Notes under the pieces: generated by a model
Database searches by the model: none
The model's input: the letters and a program-made list of their open reading frames with translations, nothing else
Told to the model about the DNA's origin: nothing
Shown here: positions 31,996 to 42,761 of the stretch, one piece after another
Numbering within the stretch: the first letter of the stretch is position 1
Layout of the letters: the number at the start of each line of letters is the position of its first letter
Program-made: the position numbers and the translations under genes
Source: Perkinsus marinus ATCC 50983
Taxonomy: Eukaryota > Perkinsozoa > Perkinsida > Perkinsidae
Direction of reading: 5' to 3'
NCBI RefSeq assembly: GCF_000006405.1
Contig: NW_003214508.1
Span: 590,594-635,417 of the forward strand
DNA length: 44,824 nucleotides

Positions 31996-32320
31996 ACACT
32001 GTCTTGCACGATGATGTCGTTCTCACACTATGGCTGTTCACTGGCCGGGGCCCTAACTCGATTCACTAATATGTGAGCCTCCTGGTGATTCACCCACGGT
32101 TGTAATTTCACGTCTTGAGATGATACAATGGTAAGAGAATATGGTCAAGATGATACACACTCTTCCGGCGAGCTCCCCCCTGATACGAATACAGCCTATT
32201 GTCTAGCTGAGATCGAGCATGGCCTCCCTTGCAGGAGTCTGCAGGACCTATGATCTCATCCATCAACCCATTCTCATCAGCTTACAAGCGCTGACCGGCA
32301 TTAACCTCACACTCCTAGTA

Positions 32321-34399
32321 TCAACAGAGAGGGAGTGATAGTAACGCAACACTAGAGGTGTTGAAAATGGTTAGGGTCGTGGTGGCACTAATGTACCAGA
32401 AATGGTCCATGCTCATGGGACTACTAAACTCTCTCTTCAACTGCCAGACAATACAAATGACGGAATAGTTGAACATGGTATCTGCCAAAAATAGCACTAC
32501 AAAATCACCCACAAAGTCGGACATCACTTCATATCGCTGACATCATGTCTATATCCGGGCCATAGCGATAGCAGCATGGCCGCCCTCCCAAGTGGACTGT
32601 TCTTCAGCCTACATCGTCCCCAGCCTAGATAGAGCAGCCCAGTGCTGAGGTGCAGGGCTTGATGAGTGCCATAGATAGCCTCAACCTCGGCCGTTATCGT
32701 GTGAGTCGACTCGAAGACCTAGCACGCTCACTGAAGGGTCGCCTCAGTGTAGCCTCACAGCACCTTGTGCCGCACCCGATCGATCATTGCTGCCACGCGC
32801 GTGCAGCCAGTGCCAGCCATAACAGTCACCGCTGAGAGAAGGACGCTGAGTCTGAGAGTGGATGCATGTAGAGCCATAAAGAGCCCTCTTCTACCTGCAA
32901 GTTAACAGAGTTTTGGTATCAGGTCCACAACCATGTGGGGGATGGCTCGCTATCACTGAAGGGGACGTACCCTCAGGCAAACCCTCCTGAAGAGCAAGTG
33001 ACAATGGTGAAGCCCTCCACAGCATACCTGCCAGGACTCCATCCTGAGCATCTTGTCCAACACGCCCAGTATAGTGTCTCGAACTCCGAGGTCCTCAGTG
33101 CCCATATTAGCCAGAGCCAGTCCTAGCATGCATCCCGCCTCCATGTAGATTCCGGCCTCAGCTTCCACAAATGCACTCGACTCGTCTTTCCCACCACAAC
33201 CATCGACACAAGACGGCAACTCGGGAACCTCCCCTAGGACCATAGTGAGCGCCATAGCCACAGCAAACCAACAGTCGGGTCTTCGGCGACAGAGTTGATA
33301 CCGAGTACGAGGCAACTGTAGGACCTCACAAATAGAGGCGTCTCGAGTGCCAAGGTATATGAGGCCCAAAGCGACAAACGCGGGCAGAGACGCATCCATG
33401 TCCATGCTGCAGGCTATGACCTCGTCCTTAAGGCTGCAAGGTAAGGGCCGGTCTGCAAAGGTGAGACCAAGAGCGACTCCCAGGGAGAGACCATAAGCTG
33501 GCCTCAAGCCAACACCACACTCATCCGATCCACCAGTGATGCTACCCAGATTACGCAGGTTCTTCAATAGGCAGGTCGCCAAAGTGACATGGCCAGAGTT
33601 ATAATGCAGTAAACCAAGCGAGACCACACCACAGCACTCCAACAGCACTTGTACGGCACTACCTGTAGACTGCTTGCTCTGGCCCGACAAGGCAGGCGTA
33701 TGAAGATAACACAGCTTACGAGCCTTCCCATATTCAGAGCCTATGTTGGAGGCCGACACCCCTAGTAGAACAGCACATATCACCGCACAGTTACCCATAC
33801 CAAGTTCGACCAGCCAGTCATCTGGACGGAAAACGTCGGGCTTCATATAGCCCCGCAAGCCTAGGCCCAACAGAAGACCAGCCCTCCGAAAACTATTGTC
33901 ATCTGCTGGTCTTCGACAGCTCATATTCCGTACAAACCACTCCCTGTCCGCTTTCCTTTCACACGGTGGCCTCATAGCAAGGCCAAAGGCAACACCGTTG
34001 TGGAATTCTGGCCAGTCCAGAGCAGGCATCAACGGCTGCGGCAATGTGAAGGTAGTCCGACTAGATGAGTATTTCCCTCGACTCGAGACCTCCTCCACAT
34101 TGAAAAGGGGCCGCTCCTGTGTGTCGAAGACCATCGCCCCTCGACCAACACTCGCGGCAGCATTCTCCAATAGCAAAATGTTCAGCCATAATTGTTGATC
34201 CTAAGCACTAGCTCCTCCAAGAATTCATTACACACGGCCACACCTCTCTGGGTAGATGCTCATCTACTCCCTGTTTGCCGTTGATCTCGAACACCATCAC
34301 GATAGGCTGATGACAACACAGCCCTGCTAGGGCCTTCCGCATAGGCCGTTCTTCCAGCACTGACAAGCGGACATTAGCCCTGTTGGTGAGTCTAATCGC
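32321..34399 (-). CDS. APC1: Anaphase-promoting complex subunit 1 (APC1), C-terminal half
   Basis: Exons 34244-34399, 33028-34200 (1173 nt), 32971-32986 (16-nt microexon), 32764-32894, 32528-32718 and from 32481 on, all phase-consistent. The protein shows the APC1 order: a VGRGAMVFDT segment, WPEFHNGVAFGL, PC-type repeats (AGLLLGLGLRG; VCAVLLGVSAS-like; ALTMVLGE; GCMLGLALANMGTED), SVLLSAVTVMAGTG, LHLSTGLLYLGWGR, LLSLWPGY, and YHVQLFRHLYCLAVEERV. These match vertebrate and yeast APC1, the scaffold of the APC/C ubiquitin ligase. The N-terminal half is not identified; open frames at 34450-34920 might belong. The C-terminus after EERV is not resolved; 32321 is the end of one possible frame, and a segment coding VDTRSVRLMPVSACK (about 32280-32335) may be part of it. 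Confidence 0.84.
32971..32986 (-). other. 16-nt APC1 microexon
   Basis: GAGGGTTTGCCTGAGG is flanked by a CTCTTCAG acceptor and a GTACGT donor. It enters in phase 0 and leaves in phase 1, joining MESWQ to GRRGLFMALHAS. Without it the two large exons are out of phase. Confidence 0.6.
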
Positions 34400-36176
34400 C
34401 TACATCCTACACCATCCCTTTGCGCGGTATCGCAACATGAGGGGACTAGTAGTGCACTGATCGAGCTACTACTACTTCTCCAGGAGTTAGTTTCGGGCCT
34501 AATGCTCGAGCGATCAGCACTAAGGCGAACGCAGTCTATAACTATCCTACCTGGGTGGTATCTCATCCACTGTCACTTTAGGAGGGGACTGAGGGAGATG
34601 AAAAAGGTAAGAAGGGATAAGGCGGGGACAACTATTTAGATGTGCATGATGAAGAAGACCATTCCGCAGTGGAGCACGTGGAGTGTTAGAGGATACTACC
34701 ACCGAGCCCCAACATGCAAGGCCATCGTCATCTTCATCAAACGCGAGTAGTCCCCCATCGTACACGAGCCGCCCAACGTCCATGGATGATGGCATTGACA
34801 GTACTACTACTACAACGTTATCCTCCCGCAATGTGGGAATTGACAACCTACTGAACACGAAGTATGCGGGGCTCCCTATCATATGCAGAAAAAAAAGCTG
34901 GACTCGGCCCTTTATGTGCACACTACCTGTAGGTATAGTACCATCAGTAGTGAAGGCGATTATACTACCCCGAATAGTAACTACGCAGACTATACTATAA
35001 ACCTACTCAGTGGTTTTAAGGTATTGTCCGTCCACGTAGGCTCGACCACTCAACGTAGGCTCGGCTCAGGAGGTCACGACTGGGGATCCCTAGTAGGGAA
35101 TCGCTACCGCGTGCTATCCTCAAGAACCACAGCGTGCTTGTAGGATCAATCAAAGTCTCGCACGAGGCTAGGGTCAACTGTCGCACAAGTGGTAAGAGTC
35201 GGCGAGTGTGCTTGGTCCCTCACCCCAATAGTCCAAGTACCCTAAGAGGAAGTCCTTGGTAACTGACAGATAGTGGACTTGGTCAGGAGGCGGACCGTCC
35301 GAGATGTGAGCCGCTCGTACCGCACCAGTAAATCGCGCATCTGCTTAGGGGGGGAGGGGCTGCGAGCCTTTGGTCCTCTCCACACCACCTAGTCGACTAA
35401 CCCTCTTGATAATTTCATAGATATGTATAAATGTTCAGTTGAACTGGAGGATAACTGGAGCCAAAGCTGACGTCGATGCTTTTTTTCGGAGTATTAATCA
35501 TAATTTCGTGGCGCGTGACGCAACTTCGAGAATGGCGGCGATAATGATATATGCCACGAGTTGCGATGACATGCGCGACGGAGTTCACCGACTTTGATGA
35601 CCAATAGATATCTCGCCTGGGGGTTGAACCTGGGAGAACTCCGCGTTAGACCAAATCGTAGCAGAGGGACATGTAACCATGCATAGTGTAGGCAAACAAA
35701 AGGCGTGTGGGTAACATCGATGCAGTAACAGGGCGGTACACGATCAAATCAATGCTACGACGGACGATTCGGGATGACTTACTCTATCAGGAGTCGTCGA
35801 GGGATAGGAGACCGGACGTGGATTCGCAGCTTCCGCCACAATACACTACACGCGAGGCAACAGAGAACGAGAGCGCCTCTATCCCGGCATACAGGCGAGT
35901 CTAGGAGTAGTCAAGGACAACACTGTGCAATCTTATACATGAGATATGGGAAGAATCGTCAAGCGGAACATGGATTAGCTCACGTGACGCGAACGCAACA
36001 CGAGCAGGCCCTCTGTAATATTGAAAATCCTTAATGGGAAGAACTCGATGGCTAAACCACAGTCACTGATACCGGTGAAGTTATGAAATTTATACGGGAC
36101 GTGTTTCCCAGCTAGACTGGCGGAGATTCGCTGTTCGCAAAATCTTCAAGATAGAATCCTTGATTTGCGAGTAGTT
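34400..36176. other. Interval with unresolved APC1 5' exons and a weak tRNA-like remnant
   Basis: A minus-strand frame at about 34560-34921 (containing VTVDEIPP and an acidic FDEDDDGL stretch) could be an upstream APC1 exon; an opposing plus-strand frame is Ser/Thr low-complexity. From 35160 to 36176 I see no gene. A minus-strand tRNA-like fragment with a B-box match (GGTTCAACCCC) lies near 35610-35670. Confidence 0.35.
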
Positions 36177-36614
36177 TTAGTTTTCTAGTCTAGCATCTAC
36201 GAATGAACCTGAATAATGAGATTCCTTGCTCAGTAAATGTTCGATCGAGGCCACCGTTACATTCATAATCGGCTTAGTGAGAAAGCAGCCCTTCGGATGA
36301 CCATTCTTGACGAAGTCCTCGATTTCCTGTTGTCTGGCCAGAACTTGCTCGCAGCTGGTGAGCCTGAGGCAAGACGCCACTTTACCCCAGAGTCTATCTT
36401 ACGAAGCACTCGGCGCTCGATAAGGGCCCACCTCTGATTGATGAGGCGGTCTTTGGTGCTCTCACTGAGAGCTCTCAGAGCCTGTATTTCGGACTCAAGA
36501 TCACTTGATAGCCTCCTCATATCAAACCTGGGTTCTTCGTGATCACCCGAGACGTCATCTGCAAAATAGATAGCAAACTCCCAAGTGTAATCAGAGTTAC
36601 CCTCCTCTTCCTTC

Positions 36615-36648
<34 letters not shown>

Positions 36649-37119
36649 CAGCCCCATTCGAAGAGTTCTTGATCGATGACCTCCTTTGAGCAAGCTCGTG
36701 AATCACAGTGTCTGACTCGTCCATAGACTGATGCCTAGCTAGGATAGCTTTAATGCCAGATATCCTGAGCATGAAGAGTATGTCAAGATCACATAAGAAT
36801 CCGGCGAGTTCTCACCTGTGGTTGACCAACCTATCGTTAGTAGATTGTTGTTGCTTCTCGAGGGTGTCCAGTTCGGTAAGCAGTTCCAAACTCCTCCTTC
36901 GCAGGTCGAATGGCGGATCAGAAGGCTCGCTAGCTGAAGAGGATACGAATAGTTTGATGGGATTAACTATACCTACTTACCGCCATGTGCCGAGCTTGCT
37001 GTGGAGGACGAACAGGTTCGATGCAGCTGGTCCTTGAGGAGCCTATTCTCTTGCTGGAGGTGTAGGATAGCACGCCGCATGCTTTCCAGCTGGTTGTTGG
37101 TAGCTGTTTGATCAGCCAT
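36177..37119 (-). CDS. Coiled-coil protein with poly-Asp tract
   Basis: Start ATG 37119 (MADQTATNNQLESMRRAILH…), exon to 36981, then an exon near 36935-36817 (FDLRRRSLELLTELDTLEKQ) and an exon from 36766 down to about 36390, joined by GTAAGT…TTCAG and GTGAGA…CTCAG introns with matching phase. Heptad-like helices (LHLQQENRLLKDQL; DLESEIQALRALSESTKDRL) suggest a coiled coil. A run of ten Asp is encoded by an ATC/CAT repeat at about 36615-36650. The last piece (CEQVLARQQEIEDFVKNG… ending at 36177) looks coding but is one base out of phase with a GTAAAG…CCAG intron, so the 3' junction is unresolved. Role unknown. Confidence 0.6.
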
Positions 37120-37389
37120 AGAGCCACAGGAAACAACCCTAATACCGACACCGCAGCTAGCAGCATTTCTCATGCACTAACATGTGTACGTGTGCACTAG
37201 ATCCCCTGCACGCACGCGCATATGATTCGCCACCACTTGAAGAAAGACCTCAGGTGTCACCTGACAGGTGAGGAGTCCTAACACCTTCGAACGACGACTA
37301 ACGCAGCTCGGCTATGCTCAAACATCATAAGTATGCCCTAAGCATTGGTAATATATCAGTTACACCCCACTAAACTGTCCATATCCAAT

Positions 37390-39203
37390 CTACACCCCAG
37401 AGTGCGTGAAAGTCGCCGTCACCTTCATGATCATGTCGACGTTCGAGACGTCCAAGTCTCGATGGAATATCCGGCAGACATCATTCTCCGTCAACCGGTC
37501 ATACCTACTCAAAGGAGCTATAAGATAGTGTCAATGGTGCCTACGTGTCTTGATCGAAACAGATGATATATCCGCCGAGTTCCGCACACGCTATGTGCAG
37601 TCCACCACCTTCTGGTGCATGCTCATCGATAAAACTCATCATCTGCGGCTGCCGAGGTGTGACGAAGGCGACTTCCCCTCTACAAAGGAGATCCAGGGTT
37701 GGAATACGTGTTCGCTTTCCTCAGCTGAGCTCACGAGTTTCCACACTATTCATAGAAGTTCACACACAAAGTACGATACGAGTATAATAGAGAAAACGGC
37801 GAAAATTTCCTCAGAATTTCCATGTTGTCACTAACACGTCACGTGTTACACGTGTGCATATTTTCCCACACTGAAGGGGTCCCCGATCCCTCGACGGCAA
37901 ATGGGGTCACCTTTGGCAAATGAGTATGTTGTGTGGTATGTCTAGTTCCAACAGTACTGATACGACAGACCACAACCCAGTCGCCATCGGATTCTCGCTG
38001 TCTCCTTCGAGGAGGGTTTTTAGGCGGAAAGTGAAGGCCTGTTGAATGTACCGGGAAATCATGAAGAAGCCGCTCCCATCGCGCCTCACAGGATAATCTA
38101 ATTCTTCAAGCTGGAGTGATGCCGTGGTAGCGAGAATACGCTCGGGCTCGGCCATTTCGATCGGCATACGACCATAAGGATGACTGTACAGCGGAATCAT
38201 GCGCCCTCCAGAGTCCAGAACACGCTCTGCTGTGTCGAGTGATACTGAAGTGGGGTAAGTCCTGCCAATAGATAGCAAGCAGGCAACTGACCGGTGGAGG
38301 AGTCGAGATCCTGCCGCCCCGATGGCCAGAAAACATGGAAGTGCAGATGATTCACGCTTGCCCAGGCTCCTAGAGAGTTGAACCTGATTCCTGTAAACTG
38401 TGAGCCGTGAAGTGTAGATGCGCCCAGGAGTCCTACATCACTTTCATATCGCCTCTATCAGCATCTGAGGCCCGTGCAAAAGCTACAGCGAGCTTCAGCG
38501 CATCCAGGGAGAGAACCTGCGGCCTATGAGAAGGCTCACTTGCCAGACGGTGGCAGCCTCCCAAGTCACCTGCAGGCCTTGTGATCCGGACATAAAAGGC
38601 AATGACCGTACGCGAGAGGGGATACATTAACGAGAAGAGCGTGAGCTCCGACACCGAAAGTCCCTGACCTAGGATATGGACGAAAGCCACTAGCAGGGAA
38701 CTTACCTATGATTTCATCGTCACGGACGTGGGTGAAATTGAAGTCCTCCACAGCGAAGGGACGCTGAGTTAAACACTCGCACGTAGCCCGTTCTCTGTTT
38801 CCTTCATGCTTCGTCTTCCGTTTCCTGTCAGTCCGCAAGAGATGGATGCCCTTGAAGAAGTGTCGCGAGCCACCGATCGAACTTACCTACAATGATACCA
38901 TCCCTCGTCTGGAGAGCATATATCAGAGCAAGCGTATCCTTCCACTAGTGTGATAAGAGCGATAAAGACCCCAGCTCTGTACTGCTGCATTCGAAAGGAT
39001 GTCAATTGAACTCAGAATTTCGCTATGCTACTTCATACTGGTTCATATTCCATTCGAGTGGCTATGGCACTTACTCGATATCCTGCCAAGGTTGACCTGA
39101 ATGGTCCCGTCTTATCCTGGGCCAGTTCATCCCAGATCCGCAGTATTCTGTTCTGCCATCCATCATCGAAGTTGAGCTCGGCTGACATGCAGGGCCGGAC
39201 CAT
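37390..39203 (-). CDS. GDP-hexose phosphorylase (VTC2/GDPGP1 family)
   Basis: Nine exons: 39075-39203, 38891-38944, 38706-38850, 38570-38663, 38437-38523, 38292-38383, 37911-38244, 37545-37679, 37390-37507. They total 1188 nt, 395 residues, fully in phase. Signatures of the HIT-superfamily GDP-L-galactose/GDP-D-glucose phosphorylases are DFNFTHV, LLVNVSPLAYGHCLLCP, the catalytic HIT motif in FNSLGAWASVNHLHFHVFW, LEELDYPVR, PHNILICQRGEVAFVTPR and AELGGYIICF. The length matches the family (385-440). VTC2 catalyses the committed step of ascorbate synthesis in plants and algae; GDPGP1 in animals removes GDP-glucose. Which substrate applies cannot be told. Introns are 37-53 nt except 130 nt (first) and 231 nt (37680-37910), which carries a dispersed repeat. 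Confidence 0.87.
37701..37871 (+). repeat. Dispersed ~170-bp repeat, copy 2 (in an intron)
   Basis: GGAATACGTG, TTTCCTCAGCTGAGCTCA, variable middle, AAAATTTCCTCAGAATTTCC, TTGTCACTAACACG, and CATATTTTCCCACAC. It lies inside the 231-nt intron of the GDP-hexose phosphorylase gene. Confidence 0.7.
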
Positions 39204-40397
39204 CACTACTTATTCCTCTCAAGACTAGCTGCTGTCCACCAACGGCGAGTAGAAAATAACCATACTACGCGTTGTGGCGAGGAATATTTTCGAGCTGGCA
39301 ATATTATCTGGCTGAACACATGGAGAGCTGCGGCGCGCCGGCTCTATCCTCTGTGAGAGACGCATAGTAGGGGAGTGGTCCCTTGGAGTTCTCAGAGGGT
39401 ATGGCTATGCGATCCCCACAGTGTAGTGAATTAAGCCGAACCCAGTATACTTGTAGTAGATAGAAGTAGTAGGTTTATGAGTACCACTTACATTGCAAAA
39501 TCCTATATATAAGTGCCCTAGCGTCACGCTGAAATGACACAGCTAGAACAAAATTCGGAGACAGATATTCGCAAAACAGGGACGATCTCTACACAGTGTC
39601 CTTCTGAAGGCCACATCTTTCGGGGTTCTCCAGAGCGAGACTTTCACTCGCTGGTTGGTAAATGCGTGAAAAAAAACGCGAGGCATAAACTGAATAACAT
39701 CTGAATGCTCTCTGGTCATGTTCGATCTTAGATTGGCGTTCCTACCTCCTCGATAAAGTACTGCACAGACGCTCGAGCGCCGCTCTCCATACCGTTGGTA
39801 GGCATTAACGTGAAGCACAGCGCGAGTAACCAACTCGGAAGGTCATATATACTCCTTGGAAAGCTTACGGTATCATTAACGTTTGTTCGGCTCCAGGACC
39901 GACACCTTCACATTCCCTCTTAGTGCTTCTCTAGAAGATCCAGACCCTTCTTCCCGGATTCATGGATTCTGATTCACTAGAGTTCTTAACTACTACCATT
40001 ACGACGCCATTTGAGTACTGTACAACGCAATAAAGTGCAGATAACAACAACAGCAATCAATGAGAATAGGCAACCACTTGCAACATGATCAAAGAGCGGC
40101 GTCCTCAGCCCGAGTTGAAGCGAAGCGATCGATCCCAGGCAGGCCATGAATCAAGCTCGCCTATGCGGCTCAAATTCTTCCGAGGCGGAGGTACTACACC
40201 TCTGAGTTGCTCCAGCTCCTTCACACACAAATGCTGCGAAGAACAGTACGCACGCACGCAGTAATTACCAACCATACACTCAACAGCTTGGGTAAAGCGC
40301 CTTCCTTAGCTTCTCTTCGTGCTCTTGACCGCCGCTTCCGAACTTGGCCGTGTGCATAAGGATTACTTGGGATCAAGGACTTGCCGCCCGTGCCTTT
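39204..40397. other. Intergenic, nothing recognised
   Basis: Short open frames on both strands (for example minus 39543-39833) lack domain features or splice support. Contains the promoter side of the phosphorylase gene. Confidence 0.4.
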
Positions 40398-40765
40398 TCA
40401 TAGAAGTAGGATCGGAGTCTCACTAGGTAGCGTATTACGAGCGTTAGACGTATCGACTAACTTAACTCGTCCACTCCTCTCGGACATCTTGAAGCAGCTG
40501 ATGGTCAGAGGCTTCGGCTCCTGGGCCTTGTACGTACAGTCAAAGTCCTCCCCACCACTAGAGAACCTGTCAAGCCATGCAGCGGTAGAACTCTTAACTC
40601 GAGCAGCAGCGATGAGACGCTCTCCTATACCTACTACTACTACCAATTGCCTTCCTTCTTCGTGGAATTCAGCAGAGGCTTGCTGCACTGCCTTTTAAGA
40701 TCTTTGGTGACGACTTCGTTGAAAATTAACCCACCCAGATTAGACAGTACGTTGACGTTGGACAT
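40398..40765 (-). CDS. Small hypothetical protein, two exons
   Basis: Exons 40644-40765 and 40590-40398 join in phase 2 across a 53-nt intron that starts GTAGTAGTAGTAG and ends AAGAG. The product is 104 residues: MSNVNVLSNLGGLIFNEVV…, a basic middle, then AAWLDRFSSGGEDFDC and a C-terminus RNTLPSETPILLL. Balanced composition and an exact sum of phases support it over the antisense frame. No family recognised. Confidence 0.5.
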
Positions 40766-41169
40766 CCTTACACGACAAGCTGATTAGAACGGCAAGACTA
40801 ACAACGAGATTGCATCTGGTCATACAAGCGATTGCTGAACCCCCGAGAGAATGACGAATAAGCTAAGCATTTGTCGATATATAATAACTGTATTCGCCCG
40901 ATGCGTAAGTGTTACTATCTTGCTTCGAGACGGCTAATGAAGGGCCACCAAACAACACACGACTATAGCCGTCGAGACTTCCTACAGATTTTCTAACACG
41001 TGGCCATGAGGAAACAAGGCAGCTGAAAAAATACCGTTCGATAGCGCATCCGAGGCCATCCCAGACTGCCAGAGAGCGGCACTGCCGGAGTCCTCATGTG
41101 GGGTTATCCCTGTCTCCGGGGCCTGGATCAACGATGCAACACTTCAGCAAACAGAGTGGGAACCAGCTG

Positions 41170-41194
41170 CTGAAAATACCGGCGGTATTTTCAG
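41170..41194. repeat. Perfect 25-nt inverted repeat
   Basis: Arms CTGAAAATACCG / CGGTATTTTCAG around a single central G. A related half-site (GCTGAAAAAATACCG) lies near 41020-41034. It could be a binding site or the footprint of an element end. Confidence 0.75.
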
Positions 41195-41243
41195 GTAATA
41201 TGTCACTAAGGCGTAATAGAAATCAAGTCAGTTGGAGACTCGT

Positions 41244-41268
41244 GTGATTGGGAAAATCTTTCAATCAC
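41244..41268. repeat. Hairpin
   Basis: Arms GTGATTG / CAATCAC with an 11-nt loop, extended outward by CTCG / CGAG with a bulge. Confidence 0.6.
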
Positions 41269-42128
41269 GAGCGGCATTACCCCTCCGAGTCGCCTCGGCA
41301 TCGGACACGCTAAAGCATTCAATTTAACCCGCACTGTCCACAGTATCAGTATCCTATGCGCTGAGCTAAAAGGAGAGTCACCGGAATAGTATTGAAAGAT
41401 ATGATATGATCCTCAGAAATTTGACTAGATGACAATCTAACAGTAGCGAAACTAGGGTATTACATCATCTGCTGAGGAGGATAGCATGGGCGAGTCCTTC
41501 TCATGATCGACTACATTGGTATTTAACATGATCGACTACAAATGTTTTTAATGGTGGAATAAAGGTTGGGAAGATGTATACTATTATATGTTTCCAATGT
41601 ACAATCTGAGAGGATTCTACCCTATTACGTGGGAAAATGGCCAGACGCTACTAACAAGTGTAAAACTATGGTGTAATGCCCCGCTGCATCGGTCAACTCT
41701 CTTGTCGACGATGTGGAAACTCGCGCATCATATTCGTACACTGCATCGACGGTGCCCTATATAAGGAATGTTACTACCAACATTAGCTTGAGGATGGTTG
41801 CGGGAATCATGGAATCGATATTCTCGTATCATGATGATGTAGTAGTTGAGTAAGTGTAAGGTGACGCAAGTCTACAAGTATCTGAATTTGATCCGCTGGA
41901 CGTCATTCGTCTAGTACTCTTGCTGATCTCTTCAGAATCCGACAGTGCCATATCTTACTGATACGGTACTCGTATGATAGTGGATAAAAACCATGTAGAG
42001 ACTACGGCGTCTCCACTACTTTCGATCAATCCACATAGCTAACAAAGCCGGGATACTCTCATGTACTGATTGCCTTGTTCGACTCTATTCAATAGATTAC
42101 TACGGAATAGATTTAGGTTCGGTAAAGC

Positions 42129-42323
42129 CTATCGAGCCTTGTAGCCGTAGACCGCGAGTCCTGGTGCTGGCCATGCTTTAGAAAGGTCGTCGGCCTTGAC
42201 CCAGGCCCTCGGGGTATGCGCCGTAGATTTCTTCCTCTCGCGGTAGCACGCATATCTGGCAAATCCACCACCAATGTCTCTCCAGAAAACATCATCCAAG
42301 ACAACCCTCGTACACCCCGACAT
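42129..42323 (-). CDS. Small hypothetical protein (64 residues)
   Basis: ATG 42323 to TAG 42129: MSGCTRVVLDDVFWRDIGGG, then FARYACYRERKK and WVKADDLSKAWPAPGLAVYG. The composition is balanced and aromatic-rich, as in small mitochondrial or ribosomal proteins, but I cannot name it. A possible upstream exon was not found. Confidence 0.42.
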   Translation of the reverse strand: MSGCTRVVLDDVFWRDIGGGFARYACYRERKKSTAHTPRAWVKADDLSKAWPAPGLAVYGYKAR

Positions 42324-42761
42324 ATACCAGTACTATCTTTTCATAATCCTGGCTTTCAAAGAGAACTGGTACCCAACTCGAATTTCGAGCAACCCCTACT
42401 ACCCAAACACAAAACAATGAATGTTTGCAGCACATAGCGACAGTATTGACAATATTCATCATAGCTGCTTTTGGCAGTCGTTCTCATCGCGGAAATAATA
42501 ACACTTATGCGACGTAAAAGAAGGCCACGCCATCACCACCCCCGTGGGCGACTATCATCGCAGGAGTAGCTCAAGTGCAAACCATTGCAACGGTAAGTAG
42601 AGAAAAATAAACCAGTATAATTTTAGTGTTGGTAGTAATGAGTACAGCAGCATTGCAGAGGATTGCATTCAAGTGTTGATACTCCTGGTAGTAGTGATGT
42701 CGCGGAAGGTGAAGTCTAGTTAACATACCTCAGTCGTTACGGATCTACATAGCCTGCTTCA

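Larger units (their letters stand above)
31292..32280. other. Interval between CDC25 and APC1
   Basis: May hold the CDC25 5' exons and the last APC1 exons, neither of which I could place. Contains an inverted-repeat region (31684-31800) and copy 3 of the dispersed repeat (31817-31995). Confidence 0.4.
40766..42128. other. Gene-free interval with hairpins
   Basis: No coding region supported. Contains a perfect 25-nt inverted repeat at 41170-41194 and a second hairpin at 41244-41268. Confidence 0.45.

Noticed and set aside
34683-35000. Plus-strand Ser/Thr-rich open frame
   Set aside because: Low-complexity shadow of a minus-strand frame; neither could be tied to a gene with confidence.
35610-35670. 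tRNA gene on the minus strand
   Set aside because: It has a good B-box (GGTTCAACCCC) and an A-box-like TTGGTCTAACGCGG, but there is no room for an anticodon arm and the stems do not pair. At most it is a remnant.
40381-40698. Plus-strand open frame of 105 codons
   Set aside because: It is antisense to a two-exon minus-strand gene whose phases add up and whose product has better composition.
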